Positions 39,922 to 49,561 of a stretch of 62,741 nt of DNA are shown piece by piece. The DNA is from Marinilabiliaceae bacterium ANBcel2 (GTDB lineage Bacteria > Bacteroidota > Bacteroidia > Bacteroidales > Marinilabiliaceae). A program made the translations under genes and the position numbers. Under the pieces are notes generated by a model that made no database searches, had not been told where the DNA came from, and worked only from the letters and a program-made list of their open reading frames with translations. Position 1 is the first letter of the stretch. Each line of letters opens with the position of its first letter. The DNA is taken from positions 1 to 62,741 of the forward strand of contig JARULA010000011.1 in assembly GCA_029688995.1 (NCBI GenBank), written 5' to 3'.

Positions 39922-40935
39922 CTACCTAAAGGAGCTACTTCTTATAACCAATAAAATAGGCTTAATAATAGTTCGAGAGTCACCTTTTTTACCATCAATC
40001 TCATTTTCAATAAATTCCATTGAACTTCGCCCAATATCATAACCGGGCATCTCAATAGCAGAAAGAGAAGGAACTATGTATTCATGAGAAGGGGAGTCTC
40101 CAAAAGAGATAATTGATAAATCATCAGGAATTTTAAAGCCGGCATCAATAGCTAGTTTAGTTACCATAAGCCCTTGATTTCCAGTTGAGGTAAATATAGC
40201 ATCAGGAGCCTTATATTTACCAAGCCACAACTTCATAGCCTCATGAACATCTCGCTCCGACAAGTCGGTAGAAAAACTATAACCCGGCAAAAGTTGAAGT
40301 CCGTTCTTTTTAACAGCATCCTTATATCCCTTGGCTCTTTCATCAAAAATACGGCAATTTGAAGGACCTCCAAGATAAGCTATCCGCTCACAACCACCTT
40401 TAATTAAATGGGAAACAGCTTGAAAAGCACCATCATAATTATCTACTAAAACCTTAGGACAATCAATATCAAAGGATACTCTGTCAAAAAGCACAATAGG
40501 AATACCAACTTTTTTTATTCTTTTAAAATGGGAAATATCACGAGTTTCAACAGACAGGCATGCAATAATACCATCAACACGAGCCGAGCTGAACATCTTA
40601 AGCGCCTCCTCCTCCTTAACCACCGAGTCGTATGTTTGTGCGATAATAATTCTGAACCCCGACTTTACTGCCAAATCTTCAATTCCACTAACGACCAGAC
40701 TAAAAAAATGATTATTGATAAATGGAATTATCACACCTATAATATTAGTCCTTTGCCTTGATAAGCTAGAAGCAACCATATTCAAATCATAGCCAATCTC
40801 CATGGCTTTTTCTCTTATGCGCTCTTTTGTTGCTTCACTAATTCTGGGACTATTATTTAATGCACGTGAAACAGTAGAAGGTGCGACATTAAGTTCACGC
40901 GCAATATCATTTATAGTAATTGTAGATTTTGACAT
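39922..40935 (-). CDS. LacI-family transcriptional regulator
   Basis: 337 residues: N-terminal LacI helix-turn-helix (TINDIARELNVAPSTVSRAL, hinge NMVASSLSRQRTNIIGVIIP), then the periplasmic-binding-like sensor (FDRVSFDIDCPKVLVDNYDGA, RIAYLGGPSNCRIFDERAKGY, DAIFTSTGNQGLMV). It would bind GCAA-N4-TTGC palindromes found upstream of susC and of the GH2 operon, released by a sugar inducer; that link is inferred from position and motif. LacI-type control of a PUL is less common than hybrid two-component or sigma/anti-sigma control. Confidence 0.93.
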   Translation of the reverse strand: MSKSTITINDIARELNVAPSTVSRALNNSPRISEATKERIREKAMEIGYDLNMVASSLSRQRTNIIGVIIPFINNHFFSLVVSGIEDLAVKSGFRIIIAQTYDSVVKEEEALKMFSSARVDGIIACLSVETRDISHFKRIKKVGIPIVLFDRVSFDIDCPKVLVDNYDGAFQAVSHLIKGGCERIAYLGGPSNCRIFDERAKGYKDAVKKNGLQLLPGYSFSTDLSERDVHEAMKLWLGKYKAPDAIFTSTGNQGLMVTKLAIDAGFKIPDDLSIISFGDSPSHEYIVPSLSAIEMPGYDIGRSSMEFIENEIDGKKGDSRTIIKPILLVIRSSSFR

Positions 40936-41036
40936 TTAAAAAGTATAATAAAAGAAATATAAACAGCAAAAGTAATAAAAGAATATAGATATATAAAAGT
41001 GGGCCTGCTACAATAATAGAGAAACATAGCCCTTGC

Positions 41037-41246
41037 TTAATTTTTAACAACAAAAGCATCATCCTCGTAAAAATGGTATTCGCCTTTGGGAAATGTTACT
41101 GTAACCGAGACATGATCATCTAAAGAAGAGAGATATTCAATCAGCTTTTGAGCTGCAACAGAAGAGTTATTGCTGCTACCTGGTTCTCCACCAAACTCAT
41201 CAAACGAAATGGTAATCTCTTTATCAGAACAGCTAATTAGTTCCTG
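41037..41246 (-). pseudogene. N-terminal remnant of a GH110-like glycosidase
   Basis: The minus-strand frame reads KEITISFDEFGGEPGSSN, then QKLIEYLSS, then VTVTFPKGEYHFYEDDAF before a stop at 41037-41039. This is the opening of the beta-helix glycosidases with the FPKGxY motif, as in GH110 alpha-1,3-galactosidases, which run to about 600 residues. Only about 70 residues remain. There is no start codon or signal peptide: the reading frame abuts the ArsR-type stop codon directly. I infer a gene destroyed by deletion of both ends. Confidence 0.65.
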
Positions 41247-41600
41247 TTACTTCAAAAAATCTCCTATCAGCTGTTTAACTCTATCCCAGTTATCTCTGTT
41301 AATACAATACTTGATAAAAGGAGGTTCAATCTTACCCTGAATCAATCCGGCATGCTTTAACTCTTTTAAATGTTGCGACAATGTTGAGCGACCAATAGGA
41401 AGCTCCTCTACTAAATCACCACTATAACAACAGGCATTCATTTTAGAAAGTTTCTTTAATATATATATACGAACCGGATGACTCATTACTTTCATAATAG
41501 CAGCCAATTCAACAGAACCTTTATCCAACTCCTTTTTATTCAAAGCATTAACCTGTTTGTTTTTTATGGAATCACTTTTACTCTCAAAATTCAGCATCAT
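41247..41600 (-). CDS. ArsR-family winged-helix regulator
   Basis: 117 residues with the ArsR/SmtB fold: IMKVMSHPVRIYILKKLS, a recognition segment ELPIGRSTLSQHLKELKHAGLI, and a wing ending PPFIKYCINRDNW. Two adjacent Cys in ACCYSGD near the helix alpha3 position could bind metal or react with thiols, but the classic ELCVCDL arsenic site is absent. Two tandem ATGs can start it. Target unknown; the only downstream sequence is the decayed glycosidase. Confidence 0.85.
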   Translation of the reverse strand: MMLNFESKSDSIKNKQVNALNKKELDKGSVELAAIMKVMSHPVRIYILKKLSKMNACCYSGDLVEELPIGRSTLSQHLKELKHAGLIQGKIEPPFIKYCINRDNWDRVKQLIGDFLK

Positions 41601-41883
41601 TCATAAATGTTTCAATTAACAATTTTACTCAATCTTTTTAAAACAATATTCCCATATGCTATAAAGACTTTAGGATACAATATTCACTGTTATAAACGCA
41701 TTAATATCTCCAAACCTATTACTTAGTAAAATCCATCATAATTCTAATAAACACAAGAACTATAAGCCTTTTTAAGTTTTAGTATTTAACACATAAATGC
41801 GTGAGACTTTGATTCAATATATACATATTTATTTAAAACCAATAGCCAAAATGGATCAAAATTTATTTATATTAAAAAGCTTT
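41601..41883. other. Intergenic region without recognised gene
   Basis: AT-rich spacer between the ArsR-type gene (reading away) and the 3' end of the GH2 gene. It must hold the ArsR-type promoter; I see no RNA gene, repeat or open frame worth calling. Confidence 0.6.
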
Positions 41884-41917
41884 AAAAAAACGCGCCCCAA
41901 TAATAATATTAGGGCGC
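41884..41917 (-). terminator. Terminator of the second GH2 gene
   Basis: GCGCCC (41892-41897) pairs with GGGCGC (41912-41917); the minus strand then reads a long T-run. It lies 27 bases after the GH2 stop. Confidence 0.82.
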
Positions 41918-41943
41918 TAGAAATAACTACACAAGTAATATTA

Positions 41944-44460
41944 CTATTTCTTTAAAGGCATAGACTTCTGTTTTTTATCAAAACTTGAAGTTGCTTCAAC
42001 TACTAAATGAGATGATTCATCGGTACTTATAATAAAAGAAGCTATACCAGCTTCAGCATTAACAACAGAAGGGCCCATTATTTTGCCACCTTCTTTAATT
42101 ATAAGGTTTACTTTTGAGGCATCCTCAACACATAAAGTTTCATTAATATCTTTAATTTTAACATAAAAAATAATTAAATCGTTTTTTGAAGCTGGCTTGC
42201 CTGATTCAAAATAATCAAGTACAAGTTCAGAAGGCTCTCCTGGTGTTTTTACAAGATGCTTACTCACAACTTCACCATCTATGTATCCTACAGCCTTAAT
42301 TTCTCCTGCCTCCCATTCAATATTATTAAAAGTAAAAGGTGCATTATTAAGATTACGGCTATTACCTCCATCAAATGGATTACCACCAGTATGCCAACCT
42401 TCTTCTGTTTCTGAATAGTCGGTACTTGGACCATCATCGGCAGATTGCCTGGCAACCTTTTCATCATTTATAAATAATGCAACCTCATTCACATTTGAAT
42501 AAACAATAACCTTATCATCTAAAGGGGGCTTGGCCCAGTAATTTGCAAGAAAAATATATGGTTCAAAAGAGCCTGAAGGCAAAGGATAGCCTATATCCAT
42601 TTGACTTTTAAAAAATGGAACACTAAACTTATCTAACCTAAACAAATCGGCTACTCCACTACGACAAATATCATCTGCGAGCCCACGATTATAATCATAC
42701 ATGCTCCAAACAGCATCCCCTGTAGTCCACGGATAGTACTCTCTATATCTATTATGAGACCACTGAGCATTCCATGCGTTCTGTAATAGAGCATTTTGTC
42801 CATCTTCGCGTGAAACCCGTGTTGTACTATTATGTCCTCCAAACTCAAAATCATAATACTCCCTAATAAAACCAGGCTTATCACTATCATTAGGTCTATT
42901 AAAACCTACCTCCCAATCATTATACAACACATCAAAACCAAAATATCCATAACTATCACCAGCAGTATAAAACTGATCTCCTGGATACTCGTTATGAGCA
43001 ACTTTAATAACTTCATCCTTCCACCATTCGGGCGGCCATGATTCATTCAAAATAACCTCCCATAAAATCATTGAAGGATGATTACGATCACGACGAATCA
43101 TATCTCGAGTATCACGATAAGAGAGTTCAACAAATATGTCATTATCATTAAAAAACTGCCAACCTGGTATAGGTTGGATAACTAACAACCCTAATTCATC
43201 ACATGCCTCTAAAACAGACTTATCTTGCACATAATGACCTAATCGCACAGTATTAAAACCACTTTCTTTAATATGATACATGTCTCTATATTGAGCCTCA
43301 TTAGAAATAGCATTTCCTACATAAGGATACTCCATATGGCGGTTAGAACCAACAAGACGAATTTTTTCACCATTAATTACAAAACCATCTTCACGAGTAA
43401 AAGAAATATGTCTAATACCTATTCTCTGTTCTTGAGAATCTATAACCTCATCATCATAAACTATTTCTGATTTAAGCAGGTACAAATAAGGCTCACCGGG
43501 GCTCCACAAATTAGGATTATCTAATTCAATGAACTGATTAATATGTTCAGACTCCTGAGGATTAAGCACTTGCGAAGACTCATAAACTATTACCTCATCA
43601 CCCATCTTGCGATCGGTAAACAATCCATCAATTTCAATCAATCGCTGACGAACACTTACATCCGCAACTTCCTTAAGCCCATTATATACATGAGTCTGAA
43701 CCGAAACAACAGCTTTTTCGGTTGATACTTCTGGATAGGTAACAAATACTCCCCCACCAGCAACTTTATCAGCCTTAATAACATTAGTAATATGAATTTC
43801 ATTTTTCACAGTGAGATTAACATCTCTATAAATACCTCCATAATAACAAAAGTCGAGGTTTTCTAACGGTGTTCCAGGTGGAATTAGGCCATTATTACGA
43901 TTATCAAGGCGCACTAAAATCTCATTATTACCACCAAAATTCAAATGATCAGATAAATTAATAACAAAAGGTGTATATCCTCCAGCATGCTGTTTAACAT
44001 GTTCACCATTAATCCAAACATCTGCCAAATGCATAGCACCCTCAAACTCCAAGCTAACCTTTTTGTTCTTCCACTCAGGATTAGCATCAAACCCTTTTCT
44101 ATAATAAGAAATACCCTGCCACTGATCAACTATTGTTAAATCTTCAATATTAGGAGCATGAGGTAGCGAAACATCTTCCCATTCAGCATTGTCAATATAC
44201 AAAAACTCATTAGTCAATTTATCTGATGACACTGCAAGGCTGCCTTCAGAAGAAATGTGAGTAACATTATATTGTGCAAACCAGTCGGTACCCTGATTAG
44301 CAATCTCTACACTATCAGAATCATTATCATCTATACGAGAGAATTGCCAATTACAATTAAATTGATATACCTCACGACCTTTATTTTTATCCCTGGAGCA
44401 ACCTGAAAAAAGAAGGAGAAGGATGAGAAGATAATTAATACTTAAAATAAAATGTTTCAT
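41944..44460 (-). CDS. GH2 beta-galactosidase-like lipoprotein
   Basis: 838 residues with leader ending LFSGC (lipobox). GH2 order: jelly-roll domain (ADVWINGEHVKQHAGGYTPF), immunoglobulin-like domain, TIM barrel with RLGHYVQDKSVLEACDELGLL, acid/base region ILWEVILNESW and nucleophile region GFIREYYDFEFGG, then C-terminal domains including a DUF4982-like segment (VIVYSNVNEVALFINDEKV). It hydrolyses a terminal beta-galactoside or related sugar in the periplasm or at the surface. It has its own terminator and probably its own promoter. Confidence 0.87.
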   Translation of the reverse strand: MKHFILSINYLLILLLLFSGCSRDKNKGREVYQFNCNWQFSRIDDNDSDSVEIANQGTDWFAQYNVTHISSEGSLAVSSDKLTNEFLYIDNAEWEDVSLPHAPNIEDLTIVDQWQGISYYRKGFDANPEWKNKKVSLEFEGAMHLADVWINGEHVKQHAGGYTPFVINLSDHLNFGGNNEILVRLDNRNNGLIPPGTPLENLDFCYYGGIYRDVNLTVKNEIHITNVIKADKVAGGGVFVTYPEVSTEKAVVSVQTHVYNGLKEVADVSVRQRLIEIDGLFTDRKMGDEVIVYESSQVLNPQESEHINQFIELDNPNLWSPGEPYLYLLKSEIVYDDEVIDSQEQRIGIRHISFTREDGFVINGEKIRLVGSNRHMEYPYVGNAISNEAQYRDMYHIKESGFNTVRLGHYVQDKSVLEACDELGLLVIQPIPGWQFFNDNDIFVELSYRDTRDMIRRDRNHPSMILWEVILNESWPPEWWKDEVIKVAHNEYPGDQFYTAGDSYGYFGFDVLYNDWEVGFNRPNDSDKPGFIREYYDFEFGGHNSTTRVSREDGQNALLQNAWNAQWSHNRYREYYPWTTGDAVWSMYDYNRGLADDICRSGVADLFRLDKFSVPFFKSQMDIGYPLPSGSFEPYIFLANYWAKPPLDDKVIVYSNVNEVALFINDEKVARQSADDGPSTDYSETEEGWHTGGNPFDGGNSRNLNNAPFTFNNIEWEAGEIKAVGYIDGEVVSKHLVKTPGEPSELVLDYFESGKPASKNDLIIFYVKIKDINETLCVEDASKVNLIIKEGGKIMGPSVVNAEAGIASFIISTDESSHLVVEATSSFDKKQKSMPLKK

Positions 44461-44631
44461 TTTTCTAATTTAACAAATTAACAATAAATCGATTCAATTT
44501 AATCAATTTAATTAGATAACGCACCAAACAAACCTTACCCCCAATTAAATTATTGTTAACTGTATAAAATTGCCTATAAAGAAACCATCAGTTCAGCTTT
44601 TCCATATACTATTATTTTAAAGTATTACACC

Positions 44632-45585
44632 TTACTCCCATTCAGGAAATTGAGTAGTATTAATATCAAGTTGAGAGATTGCATCCATGTCTGACTTATC
44701 AAGCGCAAAATCAAATATGTTTAAATTCTCTTTCATGTGAGAAACTTTAGATGTACGAGGTATTGTTACAACTCCTCTTTGATAATGCCATCGCAAACTC
44801 ACCTGAGCATTAGTTTTATTATATTTTTTTCCAATATTAGCAAGAGTTTCATTAACAAAATGATTGTTTCTCCCTTGAGCAAAAGGAGACCAGGCTTCCA
44901 TTTGAATATTGTTGTCACTTAAATAGCTTAATGCTTCAGGTTGATGAAAAAAAGCATGTGCTTCTATTTGATTAACAGCTGGCTTAATATTAGCAAAATC
45001 GTTAAGCTCTTTTAATTGATCAGGTTCAAAATTACTAACACCAATAGCCCTTATCCTACCATTCCGATAAAGTTCCTCCATAGCTTTCCATGTACCCTTT
45101 ATATCACCTCGTGGGCGATGTATCAAATACAAATCCAAATAATCGAGCCCCATTTTATTCAAAGAAGTCTCAAAAGCCTTTTTGGTATTTTCATATCCCG
45201 AATCATCAACCCATACTTTTGATGTTACAAATAGCTTATCACGACTAACCCCACTCAGCCTAATTCCTTCACCAACAGCATCTTCATTATTATAAATAGT
45301 AGCTGTATCAATAAGTCGATATCCCAAAGATAATGCATCCGAAATAGATGCGGCTCCCTTTTCTCCGGTTAAAGTCAAAGTTCCAAATCCTATAATAGGC
45401 ATTTTAACACCATTATTAAGAGTTACATACTTAATTGGAGTGTTGGCTTTATCATAAACATTATTATCCGAGCTTCCAAATAATTTTACTGCTCCCACAG
45501 TAGTAAGAAAAGCTGATACTGAAACCTTAACTCCCGTCTGCAAAAACTGCCTGCGATTAATCATATTAAAATATTCTTGTTTCAT
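44632..45585 (-). CDS. Aldo/keto reductase with Tat-type signal
   Basis: 317 residues. The N-terminus has INRRQFLQTG followed by a hydrophobic helix, a twin-arginine export signal, so it is probably folded in the cytoplasm and exported. The AKR catalytic tetrad is visible: Asp and Tyr in DTATIYNNEDAVGEG, Lys in VTSKVWV, His in YLIHRP; the NADPH region is IPRTSK. It reduces an aldehyde or ketone, perhaps a sugar. Two starts are possible (45585 or 45564). How an exported enzyme gets NADPH is unclear. It sits upstream of the GH2 gene on the same strand with no terminator seen. Confidence 0.87.
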   Translation of the reverse strand: MKQEYFNMINRRQFLQTGVKVSVSAFLTTVGAVKLFGSSDNNVYDKANTPIKYVTLNNGVKMPIIGFGTLTLTGEKGAASISDALSLGYRLIDTATIYNNEDAVGEGIRLSGVSRDKLFVTSKVWVDDSGYENTKKAFETSLNKMGLDYLDLYLIHRPRGDIKGTWKAMEELYRNGRIRAIGVSNFEPDQLKELNDFANIKPAVNQIEAHAFFHQPEALSYLSDNNIQMEAWSPFAQGRNNHFVNETLANIGKKYNKTNAQVSLRWHYQRGVVTIPRTSKVSHMKENLNIFDFALDKSDMDAISQLDINTTQFPEWE

Positions 45586-45726
45586 ATAAACTGCCTGTTA
45601 AATAATTACATATCAATACAATAATATTAAAAAATATTAATATGTAAAACTACTTTACTATAATTTCCCATCAAACACTTCAAAAGGTTAATATACAAAA
45701 TATTATAAGCTTTTTTAATTTACTTA

Positions 45727-47496
45727 TCATCGACTCACCAACAGTGTAAAATTAAAAACAGTTCCATTATTCAGTTCACTTTCTACCCAAATTCTACCTC
45801 CATGCTTTTCTACAAACTCTTTACATAATATTAAGCCAAGTCCTGTTCCCTTTTCGTTTTCAGTTCCCGGTATTGAAATATTTGTGCCAATATCAAATAA
45901 TTTATCTTGAATCTCTTTTGAAATTCCTTTACCTGTATCGGTTACTGATATTATAACAAAATGCTGATTATTATCACTTTTTATTAAATTTGAGTTTATT
46001 AAAATTTTACCATATCTGGGAGTAAATTTTATAGCATTTGATATCAAATTTCTCAAAATTGTTGAAAGCATCTCTTTATCAGCATCAACAAATATATTTT
46101 CATTTATCTTGTTTATTAATTCTATTGATTTATTTTCGGCCGATTGATTTAATAATTCGCTTGTATCGTTAGTTACTAGAAAAAGGTTTGTCTTTTCAGG
46201 TTTAAAATCAAGACTCCCTTTTTGTGACCGTGACCAAAGAAGCAAGTTTTCGAGCAATTTATATGTGTTTTGTATATTTGTATAAATTATTTCAATAAAT
46301 TGTTTTTGTTTTTCTACATTGTATCTATCGAAATTTTCATTCAAAATTGTAGAAAAACCAAGCATTGAGTTAAACGAACCCTTTAAATCGTGTGCAATTA
46401 TTGAGAAAAATTTGTCTTTTGTCGCATTGAGCTCTTTAAGAGATTTATTCATTTCATAAATCTTTTCAAAATATCGTGAATTTACAATAGCTATAGAAAT
46501 TACATCCGACATAGCCAAAGCAAGATTTTGATACTTCACTAAATTCTCATGATATGATATATCATCTATCTCAATAACTGCTAAAATCTTATCTCCCCTA
46601 CTAATAGTCATACAAAAACCCCTACCCGATTCAGTTAACAGGGATGAATTAGTGAATTTCAATAATCGATCTTTTGTTTCATCATCTCCTGTTTCGGCAG
46701 GAAAAGACCATAATCTAACATCATTTGAATTTATAACTGCTAAATAGTGAACCTTGTTAGCAGCAAACATCATAACAAAAAGATCTATAATCCTTTTGGC
46801 AACTTCATCTTCTGTTTCGGCACGAGTTAAATCACCCATTAAATCAAGAGCCATTGCATAATCAGATTGAACTATCTTTCTTTTTGAATCATAATTGTTC
46901 TCACGATCGTCTCTCTTATTTAACCTCCATTTAAAAATCTCATTTTCAATATATAATTGATAATAATCAAGACCAATTGGAATAATTTCAAAAGGCAAAT
47001 TGATATAAACCGAAAAGTCTTTTAAGCTATTAACACAATTTTTGTCCACTCCCGTATCTAACAATACAATTTTTGTAACTGATTCGGATAACATCTGTCG
47101 TGCTAACTTCTTATCTCCCCAGGAGTTCAAATTAACCTGCCATTTTTTCAACCAACCTGGTGTTACAATATAAGCTCCATCTTCTATTAACTGATCAATA
47201 AAACCGTGAGGTGCAAACTTTTGAAAACAATTGGACAAATGAAGCTTTTTAATATTTTTATTTTGAAGAAAGACTTTGTCAGATATTGTCAAACAAGAAC
47301 AAGAGATAAAAAGCTTATCATTATCTGCATTGTCAAATAATGACAAGGACTCCAACTGTTTTGCTGCAGATATAGGATGGATGCATCTGGGAGGGAAATA
47401 GGATACTACTACATCAGAAAATTTACCTAAAGAGAGTATTGCGTCAGTTTCTGCCTTAAAATTTTCGCAAATATATAATTGAAGATTACCTGCCAT
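45727..47496 (-). CDS. Histidine kinase with DUF1638-like N-terminus and GAF-like domain
   Basis: 589 residues, no membrane helix. Residues 1-200 (LQLYICENFKAETDAILSLG, VVSYFPPRCIHP, IVLLDTGVDKNC) resemble DUF1638, a family found beside corrinoid methyltransferase genes. A GAF-like region follows (about 215-360), then HisKA (FFSIIAHDLKGSFNSMLGF, phospho-His) and HATPase (NLISNAIKFT, DTGKGIS, GTGLGLILC). It ends a three-gene operon, 7 bases after the methyltransferase. I infer that it senses the state of the methyltransferase or its substrate and signals to a separate regulator. The DUF1638 match is by pattern only. Confidence 0.72.
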   Translation of the reverse strand: MAGNLQLYICENFKAETDAILSLGKFSDVVVSYFPPRCIHPISAAKQLESLSLFDNADNDKLFISCSCLTISDKVFLQNKNIKKLHLSNCFQKFAPHGFIDQLIEDGAYIVTPGWLKKWQVNLNSWGDKKLARQMLSESVTKIVLLDTGVDKNCVNSLKDFSVYINLPFEIIPIGLDYYQLYIENEIFKWRLNKRDDRENNYDSKRKIVQSDYAMALDLMGDLTRAETEDEVAKRIIDLFVMMFAANKVHYLAVINSNDVRLWSFPAETGDDETKDRLLKFTNSSLLTESGRGFCMTISRGDKILAVIEIDDISYHENLVKYQNLALAMSDVISIAIVNSRYFEKIYEMNKSLKELNATKDKFFSIIAHDLKGSFNSMLGFSTILNENFDRYNVEKQKQFIEIIYTNIQNTYKLLENLLLWSRSQKGSLDFKPEKTNLFLVTNDTSELLNQSAENKSIELINKINENIFVDADKEMLSTILRNLISNAIKFTPRYGKILINSNLIKSDNNQHFVIISVTDTGKGISKEIQDKLFDIGTNISIPGTENEKGTGLGLILCKEFVEKHGGRIWVESELNNGTVFNFTLLVSR

Positions 47497-47503
47497 ATTA
47501 CTA

Positions 47504-48538
47504 TTATTTTATAGGGTATTGCCCATATTTATTGACAGTTTTGGCAATCGTTATAAGTATTTCTTCCGATACCTGAAATGGAATTTCACCATGATTATCT
47601 GCAAGGATAAACCCGCCACCAGAGGCAGCCTTATCTATAGCATTTTTTACCGCTTCTTTAGCTTCTTTTTTTGTCCAACGACACATCTCTATACCATTTA
47701 GATTTCCTAAAACAGTAAGCCGTCTGTTACATTTCGATTTAACTTCAGCAAGGTCTTCCAGCACACTTGTCCCAATAATTGAAGTGCCCAACCTGGCAAC
47801 ATCATCAATAATTGGTAAACACCTACCTGAAGCAAAATGAACTCCAGTAGGCCCTTTTATTCTTGCAAGAGTTCTTTTTGCAACCCAAAATCCTGTTTTA
47901 AGGAAAAGTTCCCTGGGAACCATACTTATTGATGAGATAGGATCAAAATAGGTTATTGCAGTTGCTCCTGCATCTATTTGCTTATTTGCCCATGAGACAG
48001 CAAACTCTTCATTTATCTTCATCAAATACTCAAAAACTTCAGGCTTTTCATAAATAAGTTTTAAATAAGCCTCAAATCCCATTTGCATTACCGGTAAAGA
48101 AAATGGTGACATTACCACTCCAATAATCGGAACTTCATCTTTAGCCTCTTCTTTTAATATTCTAATGCACTCTAATACCTTTTCAAGACAATCATTCCCT
48201 TCTATCGTAGGAGCATTCATGTTTAATATCTGCTTCGGATTTTGAATAATAGGAGCACCTGAATTTGGAGGACCATTTTCATTAAAAATCACTTCACCAC
48301 CCCAAGCCTCAACCTCAATTGGTGCATAAAAGAAGGGAAAAAGACAATCATGTCCATATTTTGCTCTCATTCGAAGCTGCCCTTCTGCGACATTTTTTCC
48401 ATCTGAGAAATACTCTTTAATTGTCATTCCCAACTCTTTTGCTCCATGCATAGTAAGTAAAAGAAAAAAAGGAACTCTATCAGGTTCTTTGTGCCCAAGA
48501 GTTGTTAGAACACGTTCAAGTGGTGTCATTTTATTCAT
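47504..48538 (-). CDS. Uroporphyrinogen decarboxylase-fold corrinoid methyltransferase
   Basis: 344 residues with the UroD/MtaA fold: MTPLERVLTTLGHKEPDRVP at the start, AITYFDPISSISMVP and TVLGNLNGIEM. Such proteins move methyl groups between a corrinoid protein and a thiol or C1 carrier. The usual zinc site (HxC and a C-terminal Cys) is not present: the matching places read VHFASGRC and ADNHGEIP. It may use a different ligand set or a different acceptor. Overlaps the corrinoid-protein gene by 8 bases, which supports the methyltransferase role over haem synthesis. Confidence 0.85.
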   Translation of the reverse strand: MNKMTPLERVLTTLGHKEPDRVPFFLLLTMHGAKELGMTIKEYFSDGKNVAEGQLRMRAKYGHDCLFPFFYAPIEVEAWGGEVIFNENGPPNSGAPIIQNPKQILNMNAPTIEGNDCLEKVLECIRILKEEAKDEVPIIGVVMSPFSLPVMQMGFEAYLKLIYEKPEVFEYLMKINEEFAVSWANKQIDAGATAITYFDPISSISMVPRELFLKTGFWVAKRTLARIKGPTGVHFASGRCLPIIDDVARLGTSIIGTSVLEDLAEVKSKCNRRLTVLGNLNGIEMCRWTKKEAKEAVKNAIDKAASGGGFILADNHGEIPFQVSEEILITIAKTVNKYGQYPIK

Positions 48539-49175
48539 TTTTCCCCTCCATCAGTTTATCAATCCAACCTAATGCTTCATTACCATCAACCCCCATAGCA
48601 TAGGCTCCTACTTGTTGCCATAACTTCTCATCCATGTTAAATGGGGCTCCTCCAACTATAACTTTTACTTTATTAGCCAATTTTTCTAACTTCTCAACTA
48701 CTTGCTCTATATCCAATGCAGATGGGTACATAAGCGTTGAAATAAAAATTATTTCTATTTCATCTCTGCAAACAGCCTCAACCAGTTCATCAACTGTTTT
48801 TCTGCCATAATCAATTACTTCAAATCCCGCCGAGCGGATTTGAGAATAAATGATACGCTTACCTAAAAAATGATAATCATTAAGCACAGCAATTGCCATC
48901 TTAGGCTGACTTCTACGTTGATTTGAAGCAGCAGGAAGTAGTTCGTCTACCAATTGCTCGCAAATTTTTCCACTCATATAAATTTGCGATAAAGCAAGCG
49001 AACCATTTTGCCATGCATCACCTATATGCTTTAAAGCCGGAACAACAATTTTGTTAATTACTTCAGCAGAGCCATTTTTATCTTCATTGGCCAACAACAA
49101 GCTTCTTGCTCCAATCTTATCAAGATTAAGAAGCGCCTCCTCAAATTGGATCAAAACCTGCTTTATATTATCCAT
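48531..49175 (-). CDS. Cobalamin-binding (corrinoid) protein of a methyltransferase system
   Basis: 214 residues: a helical cap (about 1-88, with HIGDAWQNGSLALSQIYMSGKI) and a B12-binding Rossmann domain with D100-Y-H102-F-L-G105, the DxHxxG motif whose His binds cobalt. This is the corrinoid protein layout of MtaC/MtbC-like systems. It would carry the methyl group for the downstream UroD-type protein. No substrate-specific methyltransferase (MtaB, MttB type) is present in the window, so the methyl donor is unknown. First gene of the leftward operon. Confidence 0.92.
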   Translation of the reverse strand: MDNIKQVLIQFEEALLNLDKIGARSLLLANEDKNGSAEVINKIVVPALKHIGDAWQNGSLALSQIYMSGKICEQLVDELLPAASNQRRSQPKMAIAVLNDYHFLGKRIIYSQIRSAGFEVIDYGRKTVDELVEAVCRDEIEIIFISTLMYPSALDIEQVVEKLEKLANKVKVIVGGAPFNMDEKLWQQVGAYAMGVDGNEALGWIDKLMEGKNE

Positions 49176-49561
49176 CCTTTCAAAATTCTATTTTAGTAAA
49201 TTGTTTAACCGCTTAGCATTCCTATAGCTAAAAACCGGGCATGCCACTATAACATACTAATTTTCAAACTCAATATAAAATAAAAATTAAAATATTTTTG
49301 CTTTCCCCTTATTTATCTATGATACCTATTGATAAAAAGTTTTATCAAGGTGGAGATCTAAATTGTAGGCTCATCCTCTAATAAATATGAGTAATAAAAT
49401 GAACTGACTAATACAAACAACTAACTATTAAAACCACAAACTATTAAATGTTTATATCAGCATTAACCAATCAAATTAATTTAATTTCAAAAATTGTATC
49501 CAGTGAATTAGAACAAACTTATAAGCACATAATTTTGTAAATTTGTTGAAAACCCTAAAAC
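49176..49561. promoter_or_regulatory. Divergent promoter region between corrinoid and Hdr-side operons
   Basis: 386 bases without a gene. It must hold promoters for both directions. On the plus strand TAATTTTG at 49530-49537 matches the Bacteroidota -7 box TAnnTTTG, 25 bases before the kinase start; no clear -33 box is visible. The rightmost part is the repeat described separately. I looked for a cobalamin riboswitch (conserved B12 box) ahead of the corrinoid gene and did not find one. Confidence 0.5.
49477..49533 (+). repeat. Direct repeat copy A, left of the two-component/Hdr genes
   Basis: Shares with 57265-57323 the features TAATTT, AAATTGTRTCCAGTGAATTA and ATAAGCACATAAT, in the same order and orientation. 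By eye about three quarters of positions agree. Copy B adjoins an IS3-like remnant, so this copy may be an old insertion-sequence end. Confidence 0.7.

Noticed and set aside
47504-48538. HemE (haem synthesis) for the UroD-type gene
   Set aside because: It overlaps a corrinoid-protein gene, and the start and C-terminal motifs follow methyltransferase relatives.
49176-49300. Possible cobalamin riboswitch before the corrinoid gene
   Set aside because: A GGCATGCC palindrome is present, but the conserved B12-box elements are not seen.
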